In this document: positions 1 to 8,181 of the stretch, in pieces | How the letters are laid out: each line of letters starts with the position of its first letter | Position numbering within the stretch: the stretch's first letter is position 1 | Assembly: GCA_016705235.1 (NCBI GenBank) | Contig: JADIYP010000004.1 | Span: 93,308-157,307 of the forward strand | DNA from: Candidatus Leptovillus affinis | GTDB lineage: Bacteria; Chloroflexota; Anaerolineae; Promineifilales; Promineifilaceae | Direction of reading: 5' to 3' | Length of the DNA: 64,000 bases | Translations under genes and position numbers: made by a program | The notes under the pieces: model-generated | The model's input: the letters and a program-made list of their open reading frames with translations, nothing else | Database searches by the model: none | Told to the model about the DNA's origin: nothing

Positions 1-839
1 TCGAGTTTTCCGAACTGGGCGACTTTATTGAGATGCCGGTAAAACATTATTCGTCCGGCATGTATATGCGGCTGGGGTTTAGCGTAGCCATTCACGTCAA
101 GCCGGATATTTTAATTATTGATGAGATTTTAGCGGTCGGCGACCAGGCGTTTCAGGCCAAGTGCATTGACCGCATTTATGATATGCGTGATGCGGGCACA
201 ACCATCGTGATGGTGAGCCATAATTTGAATGTGCTGCGCAGTTTATGCTCACACCTGATCTGGATTGATCATGGCGTGATGCGCCAGTGGGGACCAACAG
301 AGCAGGTGGCCGCGGAATACATGGCTTATGCTTACGATCAGAAAGCCCGCCAGACCGAATCAACCGACGATGGGGAAAGTTTTAAGCGGTGGGGCAGTGG
401 CGAGGTGGAGATAACGGCCGTCCGCTTTCTCAACAGCCACGGCGAAGAACAAGACAACTACACCACCGACGAAGCCATGACTCTGGAGATTGCCTATGTG
501 GCGCACCAACCGGTTGAAGCGCCGGAATTCGGGTTTGATATTTTGCGCCAGGACGGCGTGCATGTCAGCCGCCCCAACAGCGTGCTTTCCGGCTTAGACG
601 TCGGCATGTTGTCCGGCGCTGGCAAAGTTTGTTATCAGATCGACCGGCTGCCTTTGCTGCCGGCCAAATATCGGGTGACGGCGGCGGTGTATAACGGCCG
701 TCACCAATCCGCCTACGACCATCATGATCTGGCCTACAGTTTCCGCGTGGTGCCCTCAGAATCGACCAAAGAATTGTATGGCCTGATCCAACTGCCTGCG
801 ACCTGGCAGTTCCAGCCAGAACCTGACCCGCAGGTGTAA
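1..839 (+). CDS. Polysaccharide/teichoic acid export ABC ATPase, Wzt-like (5' end missing)
   Basis: The frame is open from base 3, so the gene starts before the window. The first codons read EFSELGDFIEMPVKHYSSGM, the conserved stretch downstream of the ABC signature in Wzt/TagH/RfbE-type exporters. The Walker B region follows (PDILIIDEILAVGD), then the H-loop (IVMVSHN). The last 140 or so residues match the expected Wzt C-terminal carbohydrate-recognition domain in position and style (EFGFDILRQDGVHVSRPNS). In that family the ATPase drives export of an undecaprenyl-linked polysaccharide through a membrane partner, which would lie upstream outside the window. The Walker A part is not visible. 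The genes that follow are also surface-carbohydrate-like. Confidence 0.88.
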   Translation, partial: EFSELGDFIEMPVKHYSSGMYMRLGFSVAIHVKPDILIIDEILAVGDQAFQAKCIDRIYDMRDAGTTIVMVSHNLNVLRSLCSHLIWIDHGVMRQWGPTEQVAAEYMAYAYDQKARQTESTDDGESFKRWGSGEVEITAVRFLNSHGEEQDNYTTDEAMTLEIAYVAHQPVEAPEFGFDILRQDGVHVSRPNSVLSGLDVGMLSGAGKVCYQIDRLPLLPAKYRVTAAVYNGRHQSAYDHHDLAYSFRVVPSESTKELYGLIQLPATWQFQPEPDPQV

Positions 840-865
840 CTGCCAGTTTAAAAAGGATGCCTATT

Positions 866-2500
866 ATGAAACAAATCACCAGATTAAATGTATCGCTGAT
901 TGTGTTGACGGCCGTTTTGGTCCTGATCATCACCCTGCTTGGGGAAACGAAAACGGCCGTCACCGCCCAGGAACCGGCAGCAGAAACGGCCGTGACCCAA
1001 ACGCCCGAAACCGGCACAGCCAACTGCCGCTACGGCGCCAGCCCCATTCGAGACACCACAAAAGAAATCCCCTGGCTCACCACCATTGGAGCCGGGTGGT
1101 ATCTGACATTTGGTCCGGACAAACCGGCCACCCTGCCAACCAACGGCGCGCGATTTGTGCCAATTTTGCGCGTGAACGAAGGCATGATAGGCGATGCTTT
1201 CACGGGCATCTGGTACGTCGGCGGCCTCACAGGTCCGGCGGCCAAAACCTACGTGCAAGCCAAAGTAGCCGCTTTGCCGGGAGCGTTGTGGCTGATCGGC
1301 AACGAAATCGACCGCCTCACGCAGGACGAAATCACGCCGGCTGTCTATGCCCGGGCCTACCATGATATTTATGGCTGGATTAAAGAAACGGACCCGACGG
1401 CGCAAGTCGCCATTTCCGGGCTGGTAGAGGTAACGCCCTCGCGCTTGTGGTATCTGAGCGCCATTTGGGATGCTTACCTGGACCGCTACAACGTCCCCAT
1501 GCCGGTAGACGTGTGGAACATGCACCTGTACATCATCAATGAAGTGCTGCATGACGGCACAATTGGCGCAGCCGCCATACCCGTCGGTTTTGTGCCGGCC
1601 GCCTACCCCGACATCCCCTTAAAACGCTTGAGCAGCCTGGGACCAAATGCCTACCAGGAATGCCCCGATCCGAACGTTTACTGCTACGCCGAACACGACG
1701 ACATGAGCATCTTTGCCGAACAAGTGCGCGACATGCGCACCTGGATGAAGGCGCACGGGCAGCAAAACAAGCCGCTCATCCTTTCCGAATATTCGCTGCT
1801 GTGGCCCTATGAAATTGACCCAGACGGGTGTTTTCTAGAAGACGAAAGAGGCAATTGTTTTACGCCGGCGCGGGTATCCACGTTTATGCGCAACACCTTT
1901 GATTATTTGGAAGGGCTGAAAGATCCCAATCTCGGTTATGCGCTAGACAACAATCGCCTGGTGCAGCAGTGGATGTGGTTCTCTTTTTACGTGCCGCACG
2001 ACCCAATTGATCCTTACCCAGGCGCGGCCAGCAATTTGTTGGAGGCTGACCTGAACACTCTGACAGACGTGGGCGAAGCGTACCGGGATTATGTCACACC
2101 CCTGCCGCTGAATCGCAATCTATTTGTCACGTCTGTGCCCAATCCGGTGGTGGATTCCAACGGCGTCGGGACCGCTTCGGCTCAGTTGTCGGTGGTGTTC
2201 CGGAACAATGGGAACACGGCCGTTACCACCCCCTTCAACGTCACCTTCTACAGCAACGCCGCCATGACCAACGTTATTGGCACGGCCTCCTTTACGCCAG
2301 CCGTAGAGGGCTGCGCGATGGTTCCTTATACGGCCGTAGGCGTGCAGTGGGACAATCTGGCCGCCGGCACGCATCCATTTTGGGTAAAAATCGACAGCGG
2401 CGGGGCCATCGGCGAAACCAATGAAACAGACAACGTCGGCTCCGGCGTGGTGTTGATCGACCCGCTTACCCAGATCTTTTTACCTTCCTTAGCCCGTTAA
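866..2500 (+). CDS. Secreted glycoside hydrolase-like protein with CARDB-type domain
   Basis: A 544-residue protein. I chose the ATG at 866 over that at 857 because AAGGA lies 9 bases before it. An N-terminal hydrophobic segment (residues about 9-27) looks like a signal peptide or anchor. The middle resembles a clan GH-A TIM barrel: GNEID near residue 146 would hold the acid/base Glu and LSEYSLLWP near residue 305 the nucleophile. The next 120 residues resemble a CARDB/Ig-like adhesion domain (FRNNGNTAVTTPFNVTFYSN). The protein ends in IFLPSLAR, a motif type also seen in the next gene. The substrate cannot be told. Placement after a polysaccharide exporter suggests extracellular glycan work (inference). 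Confidence 0.7.
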   Translation: MKQITRLNVSLIVLTAVLVLIITLLGETKTAVTAQEPAAETAVTQTPETGTANCRYGASPIRDTTKEIPWLTTIGAGWYLTFGPDKPATLPTNGARFVPILRVNEGMIGDAFTGIWYVGGLTGPAAKTYVQAKVAALPGALWLIGNEIDRLTQDEITPAVYARAYHDIYGWIKETDPTAQVAISGLVEVTPSRLWYLSAIWDAYLDRYNVPMPVDVWNMHLYIINEVLHDGTIGAAAIPVGFVPAAYPDIPLKRLSSLGPNAYQECPDPNVYCYAEHDDMSIFAEQVRDMRTWMKAHGQQNKPLILSEYSLLWPYEIDPDGCFLEDERGNCFTPARVSTFMRNTFDYLEGLKDPNLGYALDNNRLVQQWMWFSFYVPHDPIDPYPGAASNLLEADLNTLTDVGEAYRDYVTPLPLNRNLFVTSVPNPVVDSNGVGTASAQLSVVFRNNGNTAVTTPFNVTFYSNAAMTNVIGTASFTPAVEGCAMVPYTAVGVQWDNLAAGTHPFWVKIDSGGAIGETNETDNVGSGVVLIDPLTQIFLPSLAR

Positions 2501-2503
2501 AAA

Positions 2504-2540
2504 AACCCGACGCCCATGAACGGTTCATGGGCGTCGGGTT
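2504..2540 (+). terminator. Strong hairpin after the glycosidase-like gene
   Basis: A perfect 17-bp stem (2504-2520 with 2524-2540) and 3-base loop begin just after the stop at 2500. On the + strand only a short T run follows. On the - strand seven Ts follow, so the hairpin could act in both directions. It contains the ATG at 2516 that would otherwise open the next frame, which argues against that start. Confidence 0.8.
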
Positions 2541-2572
2541 TCACTTGCGGAACCCCTTCAGGCCAGATAACC

Positions 2573-4435
2573 GTGCGTTTTTTGGATGATCGAGCAAGTT
2601 TAGCCGCCGCTGTGCTGGCGCTGTGCGCCCTTTTTATCTTTGGCCTGCATTATTTTTCCCCCATTTCCTACAACGGCAGCGATGCCCGCTACAGCCTGTA
2701 CGTAACGCAAGAACTGGCGCGAACGGGCAGTTTGCGGCTGGATTCCCTGGAGGATGCGTGGGGAACGGCCGTGCGGCAAGATTATCGCCTGCGTCAAATC
2801 GACGGCCACGTCTACTATTATTTTCCGATTGGCTCATCGCTGTTTTCGCTGCCATTCGTGTGGGGCGCCAACCGGTTGGGCGTTTTTGTCGACTCGCCGC
2901 TGCAAGAAGACGCGCTGCAAAATTTTATTGCCGCCTGCGTGTCTGCGCTCATTTTCCTGGCGGTTTACGGCGTCTTTCGCAGCGCCCTGGGGAGACAATT
3001 AAGCCTGTTGGCGGCGCTGGCGACGATGTTGGGCAGCGCGTTTTCCAGTTCATTGGGAACCGGCCTCTGGACGCTAAATTTTGCCGCGCTGTTCGTTTTG
3101 GCCGCTCTCTGGCTGCTGCTGCGCGCCGACAGCGGGCAATCGCCCACCGTGCATCCAGTTTGGTTAGGCGGGCTGCTGTTCGCCGCCTATCTCACCCGCC
3201 CGACAACGGCCGTGTTCATTGTGCTCACTTTTGTCTACCTGCTGTGGCGCAAACGTCGGGAGGCGGGGTTAACGGCCGTAACGGCCGTTGGGCTGCTGCT
3301 GCTGTTTGTGATCTACACCCGGACCACGATGGGCCTTTGGCTGCCACCGTATTATTTGCCGCAGCGCCTCGCCGGGAGCGGCGCGCCGGTGCCCATCGTC
3401 CTGTATGGGCTGCTCTTTAGCCCGGGACGCGGCCTGTTCACTTTCAGCCCGATGTTTTTGCTGGTATTGCTGCTGGCGGCCTGGAAATGGCGGGCACTGC
3501 GCCAGGAGCCATTTTATGGGCTGGCGCTGGCGTGGATTGGCTTGCATACGGCCACTTTGCTGCGCTTTGAACATTGGTGGGGCGGGCACAGTTTTGGGCC
3601 GCGCCTGCTGACGGACATCGTGCCAGCGTTTATGCTGCTGACCATTGTGTTTGCCCGCCAGTGGCCTGCGGGCTTACGGCCGTCGCGCCAACGCTGGCTG
3701 ATGGGATTGGGCGTGGTGTCGGTTATGTTTAGTGTTTATGTCAATTCATACGCGGGATTGTACCAGGTGGCAACGGCCGTTTGGAACATCACCCCAGACA
3801 TTGACCGCGCGCCGCAATATCTTTTCAATTGGCGCTATCCGCAGTTCACCGCCACCACAGCCACCAACTGCGCCAAAGTCACCGAATTCCACCGGCAGCG
3901 GCTGGCCAGCGGTGCGGCGGCGCTAGCCCCCTACCAACCCGGCGCAGCCATTACCTGGCAAGATGCCCGGCCCAACGAAAGCCTGAAACGTGATCCGCAG
4001 TGGTATCTACCGGCCGCCCAACGCCGCACGGACAGCCCAACGCCGGTGTTTGAAGACCCGCAGAAATTGTTTTTACCTCTGGTGATGAATGGAGCGCCGC
4101 CGCAGGTTTTGTTTGTGGGATGGGAGGAACCGGGGGAAACGGCCGTACACACCGCATGTCAATCGGCAATGCTGGCATTTCGCTTTACCGATCTAGCCCA
4201 GGCGGGGCCATACACGATGCACCTTATTGTCCAATCAACCAACGAGCAGGCTATCATGGTACAGTTAAACGGAGCGCCGCTTGGCAGTATCTATCCCAGC
4301 CCGGAATTCCAGAATTTGGCTTTTTCTTTAGACAGCCAACAGTTCCATGCTGACGGCTTTGACCTGATTAAATTTACCACCCCAGATGGTTCACCACTGA
4401 ATCTTTTTTTTCAGACGCTGACGCTGAGTGACTGA
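2573..4435 (+). CDS. Polytopic membrane protein, glycosyltransferase family 39-like
   Basis: About 620 residues from the GTG at 2573. The in-frame ATG at 2516 lies inside a terminator hairpin and is unlikely to be used. Roughly ten hydrophobic segments fill residues 10-420. The first loop holds an acidic pattern (NGSDARYSLYVTQELARTG) and a GHVYYYFPIGSS stretch, as in PMT/GT39-type enzymes that transfer sugar from a lipid-phosphate donor. After the membrane part comes LFLPLVMNGAP and a C-terminal soluble domain of about 130 residues. The stop codon and last residues (LSD) come from an inserted repeat (family A, 4424-4547), so the native end was probably different. Family assignment is by layout only. 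Confidence 0.6.
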   Translation: MRFLDDRASLAAAVLALCALFIFGLHYFSPISYNGSDARYSLYVTQELARTGSLRLDSLEDAWGTAVRQDYRLRQIDGHVYYYFPIGSSLFSLPFVWGANRLGVFVDSPLQEDALQNFIAACVSALIFLAVYGVFRSALGRQLSLLAALATMLGSAFSSSLGTGLWTLNFAALFVLAALWLLLRADSGQSPTVHPVWLGGLLFAAYLTRPTTAVFIVLTFVYLLWRKRREAGLTAVTAVGLLLLFVIYTRTTMGLWLPPYYLPQRLAGSGAPVPIVLYGLLFSPGRGLFTFSPMFLLVLLLAAWKWRALRQEPFYGLALAWIGLHTATLLRFEHWWGGHSFGPRLLTDIVPAFMLLTIVFARQWPAGLRPSRQRWLMGLGVVSVMFSVYVNSYAGLYQVATAVWNITPDIDRAPQYLFNWRYPQFTATTATNCAKVTEFHRQRLASGAAALAPYQPGAAITWQDARPNESLKRDPQWYLPAAQRRTDSPTPVFEDPQKLFLPLVMNGAPPQVLFVGWEEPGETAVHTACQSAMLAFRFTDLAQAGPYTMHLIVQSTNEQAIMVQLNGAPLGSIYPSPEFQNLAFSLDSQQFHADGFDLIKFTTPDGSPLNLFFQTLTLSD

Positions 4436-4547
4436 CAAAACTTATCTAACCAGGGAGAATGCGGAGAGCGCGCAGCTTGTACCAGAGAAAATCTCCGCGT
4501 CCTTTGCGCTCTCCGCGGTAAAATTCTGAGATTTGTCAGTCAATCAG
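4424..4547. mobile_element. MITE family A, copy 1 (124 bp)
   Basis: The ends are 16-bp inverted repeats with one mismatch (CTGAGTGACTGACAAA against CTGATTGACTGACAAA). The 10-bp direct repeat GACGCTGACG flanks it exactly at 4414-4423 and 4548-4557. The interior holds AGCGC/CTCCGC-rich palindromic sequence and no ORF. A second copy lies at 13108-13231. The left end overlaps the stop codon of the upstream gene. A 10-bp duplication fits mobilisation by an IS4-like transposase (inference); none is in the window. Confidence 0.93.
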
Positions 4548-4579
4548 GACGCTGACGATTGCGTCGGGTGAACCTTAGT

Positions 4580-5108
4580 TCAGGTAAACGCCATCTCGCC
4601 GGCCCGAATCGGCACAGTCAGCCAATTCTCACGCGGGGGCAGCGGACAACTGTACTCTGGCGAATAAGCGCAATACGGGTTATAGGCAAAATTAAAGTCC
4701 ACTTCAAACCTGGTGTCAGACAATTGACTGAGGCCCGGCCGATTGGGAGTCGAGATACCGTCCGGCGCCGTAGGTTTCACGGCCGTTCGTCGCATCACGA
4801 AACGGCAAGAAAAAGTCGTATCCGTGCGGATCGCTGTAAATGGTGAGAACGGCCGTTTGCCCATCAACCTCAAACGAAAATTTGCCCCAACGGCGATACA
4901 GACGCATTTCCCCGGTGCTGGTTTCCATTTCGATTAACGGCTCATCGGCCGCGAAGCGTGTTACTGCCGCAGTAAACCTAAAGACCGGGTCGCCCGCAAA
5001 ATAGTGCAGCCCAGAAAACGCAGCCAACTGCGCCGCAGGCAGCGGCGACTGGGGATGCTGGCTCATAAATTCGTCTACTTCGGCCCGAAATTGCGCTAAT
5101 TGGTTCAT
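4580..5108 (-). pseudogene. DUF1684 family protein, one frameshift
   Basis: The N-terminal 120 residues (MNQLAQFRAEVDEFM through GRETYGAGRYLD) lie in one frame from 5108. The conserved C-terminal block of DUF1684 (DFNFAYNPYCAYSPEYSCPL, then PIRAGEMAF) lies in the frame one base over, ending at 4580. The switch falls near 4745-4765. Total length, about 175 residues, suits the family, whose function is unknown. A one-base sequencing insertion would explain the break, as every family block is otherwise kept. Confidence 0.85.
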
Positions 5109-5116
5109 TTTTTCAC

Positions 5117-5283
5117 CTGTTCAGGATTCTCTGGCAAAATCCCAAGGGTTTGCCAAATTCTCAGGAGACATCATAAGTGGTCTAACCCACCACCACGAAT
5201 GAAAAGGTTGAGATTTGTCAGATCTTAAAGATTTGACAAATCTATTTTCAAGGGAGTAAACCCTTGGGGTCTGTATAGTTGCC
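5117..5283. repeat. Family E palindromic element, long form
   Basis: This element shares both ends with the one at 57278-57370: CTGTTCAGG and CTCTGGCAA on the left, GGGGTCTGTATAGTT on the right. Inverted arms (CCCAAGGGTTTG and AAACCCTTGGGG) frame a middle that holds a second hairpin (AGATTTGTCA/TTGACAAATCT, 5211-5243). A 15-bp direct repeat with one mismatch (5106-5120 and 5283-5297) brackets it and may be a target duplication. Confidence 0.7.
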
Positions 5284-5357
5284 ATTTTTTCGCCTGTCTG
5301 TTCCGATTGGTACTCTCTGGGCTTTCTGACGACTTCACCGCCCATTACCTTACGGGC

Positions 5358-5389
5358 ATAAAAAAAGGACATCCCTGTGGATGTCCTTT
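5358..5389 (-). terminator. Rho-independent terminator of tRNA-Ser
   Basis: An 11-bp stem (AAAGGACATCC/GGATGTCCTTT) with a 4-base loop is followed on the - strand by seven Ts, directly downstream of the tRNA. Confidence 0.9.
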
Positions 5390-5393
5390 AAGG

Positions 5394-5480
5394 CGGAGAG
5401 GGTGGGATTCGAACCCACGGTGACAATAAAGCCACAACGCTTTTCGAGAGCGCCCCGATCAACCGCTCCGGCACCTCTCC
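5394..5480 (-). tRNA. tRNA-Ser(CGA)
   Basis: On the - strand the acceptor arms GGAGAGG and CCTCTCC pair, followed by discriminator G. The T arm is GTGGG-TTCGAAT-CCCAC. The anticodon stem GCGCT/AGCGT encloses the loop CTCGAAA, giving anticodon CGA for the serine codon UCG. A long variable arm, typical of tRNA-Ser, is present (GTGGC...GTCAC). CCA is not encoded. A terminator follows at once. Confidence 0.97.
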
Positions 5481-5535
5481 GAATCAGAAAACAATTATCA
5501 ATGAACACCTGTCAATTGTCAATTTTTCGGCGACA

Positions 5536-5562
5536 AACAAAAAGCCCGGGAAATCCGGGCTT
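5536..5562 (-). terminator. Terminator of the 5588-6385 gene
   Basis: The stem AAGCCCGG/CCGGGCTT has a 5-base loop. A T-rich run follows on the - strand, directly downstream of the stop at 5588. Confidence 0.85.
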
Positions 5563-5587
5563 GGGTATGAAAGGGGAGGAACGGCCG

Positions 5588-6385
5588 TTAATTACCGGCA
5601 GAAATGGCCGCGTTGTTAACGGTAAGCGCAGAACGTGTCAACAGCTCGCCATTTACCCAAACGTCCAACGAATACTCACCCGGCTGGAACCCCTCTTCCG
5701 GGCTTAGATAAATAAAACCAGGGCCTTCGTTGCCATAATCCCACAACTCGTTTCCACCTTCTAACACTTCGCCGTTGTGCCGCCAGACCCAGGCCCAGGC
5801 CATGCCGTCTTCCATCTCTGAATAGTCGAAAGTGGCGTAAAGTGTGTAGTACCCTTCGCCGAAAATGCGTCCCGGATTTACCGCATCGTAGACGTCATCA
5901 ATTTCCACGGAAAATTCCAGCGGACTCAGTTCAGTATTTTCTTTTAGGTCAACAGTTGGGGAAACCTGATCATATTCTACGGGGAGGGTGGGCTTTGTGG
6001 AGGAAATAGTGGTGGTCTGAGCAGCCTGATCATTGGCTAACGTTTGCACCAAATCGGCCGAACTTGGCGAAGATGGGCTGGTTGCCATGAGTTGCACAAC
6101 TTCTTCTTTCGCGGGTTTGGTATTTGCCAGGAGAGCTGACCGGTTCACTGTGTCGGTGGGATTACGCCAGGCGTAGGCGGACACAACGGCCGTCAGCAGA
6201 AGCAACACCAGACTCGTTGATAAATAAGTCTGCAACTGCTTTTCTGCCTGACGGCGCATGAAGAAGTATGGAGACTGCTTCATATCACGCCAGGACTTCA
6301 CGGCTACGCCAAAAGTAAAAACAACAAGGAGCAGCAGCGTGCCTAATATCCAGGGTATGATGGTCTCAGTGAAAACCACAGACAA
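5588..6385 (-). CDS. Two-TM membrane protein with C-terminal Ig-like domain, unknown function
   Basis: A 265-residue protein starting at TTG 6385, with AAGAGGA nine bases upstream. Two hydrophobic segments (residues about 9-28 and 54-72) flank a short basic loop. A Ser/Thr-rich spacer follows. The last 110 residues form a beta-rich extracytoplasmic domain (PGEYSLDVWVNGELLTRSAL), a pattern common where a ligand-like domain is shown outside the cell. I do not recognise the family. A good sigma70-type promoter lies upstream and a terminator downstream, so it is a single-gene unit. Confidence 0.75.
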   Translation of the reverse strand: MSVVFTETIIPWILGTLLLLVVFTFGVAVKSWRDMKQSPYFFMRRQAEKQLQTYLSTSLVLLLLTAVVSAYAWRNPTDTVNRSALLANTKPAKEEVVQLMATSPSSPSSADLVQTLANDQAAQTTTISSTKPTLPVEYDQVSPTVDLKENTELSPLEFSVEIDDVYDAVNPGRIFGEGYYTLYATFDYSEMEDGMAWAWVWRHNGEVLEGGNELWDYGNEGPGFIYLSPEEGFQPGEYSLDVWVNGELLTRSALTVNNAAISAGN

Positions 6386-6439
6386 TATTACAAATCCTCT
6401 TCCCGAATTCTTCCAGAAATCATCTCGAAATCTTGGTTC

Positions 6440-6468
6440 ATTATAGAGAATCGTCGATTATCAAGCAA
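6440..6468 (-). promoter_or_regulatory. Promoter of the 5588-6385 gene
   Basis: On the - strand TTGCTT (6468-6463) and TATAAT (6445-6440) are 17 bp apart. The predicted start of transcription is near 6433, about 50 bases before the TTG start codon. Confidence 0.7.
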
Positions 6469-6669
6469 CTCTCCGTAGGGTTTCCGTAGGGTTTGCCAGT
6501 GGTAGGGATGACAAATGCCACCCATTTGTCTCTCATTTTTCCCCGTTTTAGTGCTATGTCAACAATTGGAATAGAATGAGAAACGGCCGTTTCCACCTCC
6601 TATTTTTAATGGATTGTAGCGACAAACCTGGAATCCGCTTATTATTGGGCTGGCCGAAATCTCGGTAAT

Positions 6670-7434
6670 ATGAGCAAAGAGTTAACACGCATCATGACAA
6701 CACCTGCATCTATGATTCAAATTCAAGGCTTGGTAAAACAATACGGCTTAAATCTGGTTTTGCGGGGCGTCGATTTGCAAGTCGCTGAGGGAGAATTTGT
6801 TACCCTCGTCGGCTCCAATGGCGCTGGCAAATCCACTCTGATGCGCATTGTAGCCACCTTGCTGCAACCTACATCCGGCCAGGTGCAAATCGGCGGCTGG
6901 CAACTGCCGAAACACGCCGCGAAAGTGCGCCGGCATATTGGCTTGGTCTCGCACCAATCCCTCTTGTATGGCGACCTGACGGCCGCTGAAAATCTGGATT
7001 TTTTTGCCCGCCTTTATCGCCTGGACAACAGTTCCGAACGGGTGATGGCCGCTTTGAAAAAAGTAGGGTTGTTTGCCCGGCAGCGCGATCCGGTCAGTAC
7101 ATTTTCCCGCGGAATGGTGCAGCGGCTAACCATTGCCCGCGCCACCCTGCACGAGCCAGATGTGCTGCTGCTGGACGAACCCTACACCGGCCTGGACCAG
7201 GATGCCAGCCAACTGCTGGATGATTTACTGCGCCAGGAACACAGCCACGGCCGTACCATTCTGATGATCACCCACGACTTAACGCACGGACTGAACCTGT
7301 GCGACCGCACAGCCATCCTCAACCGGGGTAAAATTGTGCACCAGGTTAACAGCCGTGACGTGACGGCTTCCGAATTTTTAGCGTTGTATACCGGCTACAC
7401 GCGCAACCAAAAGGATAAAGCAGCCACCCCATGA
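6670..7434 (+). CDS. ccmA: Cytochrome c maturation ABC ATPase CcmA
   Basis: A 254-residue ABC ATPase with Walker A GSNGAGKST (near residue 54), signature FSRGMVQRL, Walker B VLLLDEPYTGLD and H-loop MITHD. It energises the CcmABC complex, which in system I cytochrome c maturation releases haem-loaded CcmE. Identity rests mainly on the following ccmB and ccmC, since the ATPase alone is generic. In-frame ATGs at 6694 and 6712 are alternative starts; no clear ribosome site favours one. It overlaps ccmB by four bases. Confidence 0.9.
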   Translation: MSKELTRIMTTPASMIQIQGLVKQYGLNLVLRGVDLQVAEGEFVTLVGSNGAGKSTLMRIVATLLQPTSGQVQIGGWQLPKHAAKVRRHIGLVSHQSLLYGDLTAAENLDFFARLYRLDNSSERVMAALKKVGLFARQRDPVSTFSRGMVQRLTIARATLHEPDVLLLDEPYTGLDQDASQLLDDLLRQEHSHGRTILMITHDLTHGLNLCDRTAILNRGKIVHQVNSRDVTASEFLALYTGYTRNQKDKAATP

Positions 7435-8153
7435 GCGAACACACGCCACTCACACGGGCATCTGAATCTGAGAGCAAGGTGTTTTTAACGGCCGTTTGGG
7501 CCATCGTTTGGAAAGACCTGCGCATCGAACAGCACACCCGCCAAACCATCAGCGTCATGGTCATGTTTTCCGTAGTCACCGTTATCATGTTCAATTTTGC
7601 CCTGGAAGCCAATCTGGACGCGGCGCGCAACGTCGCCACCGGTTTGCTCTGGGCCACCATTTTGCTGGCCGGCACGCTGGGCTTAAACCGCTCCCTGGCC
7701 ATCGAACGCGAAAACCAGACCATAGACGCCCTCTTGATGGCCCCAATTCCCCGCAACGCCATTTATCTAGGCAAAGTCATCAGCGTGACTTTGTTTACGC
7801 TGGCCTTAGAAGTCGTTTTGATCTTGCTGTTCATCGTTTTTTTCGATAAACCCTTGTGGCGACCAGTTGTTTTATTGGTGCTGGTCCTGGGAACCATTGG
7901 TTATGTGGCTGCAGGGGTCATTGTCACTTCGATGACCATTCAGACTCGCAGCCGGGAAGTGCTGCTGCCGGTCTTACTTTTGCCGTTGTCTTTACCACTG
8001 GTACTGCCATCGGCAACGGCCGTTGCCCTCTACATGTTCCCCCAACAGCCTGTATGGGGCGAAGTCCAAAGCGCCGTCTCCATCATCATCATTTATGATT
8101 TACTCATGTTAACCGCCGGTTTTTTGACCTACCATTTTGTTGTAGAATCATAA
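7431..8153 (+). CDS. ccmB: Haem exporter protein CcmB
   Basis: A 240-residue protein with six hydrophobic segments and the family's usual beginning: a cytoplasmic stretch with WAIVWKDLRIEQHTRQ before the first membrane span, and NRSLAIERENQTIDALLMAP in the next loop. It is the permease partner of CcmA. Start and stop of the pair overlap (ATGA at 7431), which points to translational coupling. Confidence 0.93.
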   Translation: MSEHTPLTRASESESKVFLTAVWAIVWKDLRIEQHTRQTISVMVMFSVVTVIMFNFALEANLDAARNVATGLLWATILLAGTLGLNRSLAIERENQTIDALLMAPIPRNAIYLGKVISVTLFTLALEVVLILLFIVFFDKPLWRPVVLLVLVLGTIGYVAAGVIVTSMTIQTRSREVLLPVLLLPLSLPLVLPSATAVALYMFPQQPVWGEVQSAVSIIIIYDLLMLTAGFLTYHFVVES

Positions 8154-8181
8154 GGAATATTTTCAAGAATACGGAGAACCT

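Noticed and set aside
2516..2572. ATG at 2516 as start of the membrane protein
   Set aside because: It lies within a 17-bp terminator stem and adds a non-family stretch; GTG 2573 is preferred.
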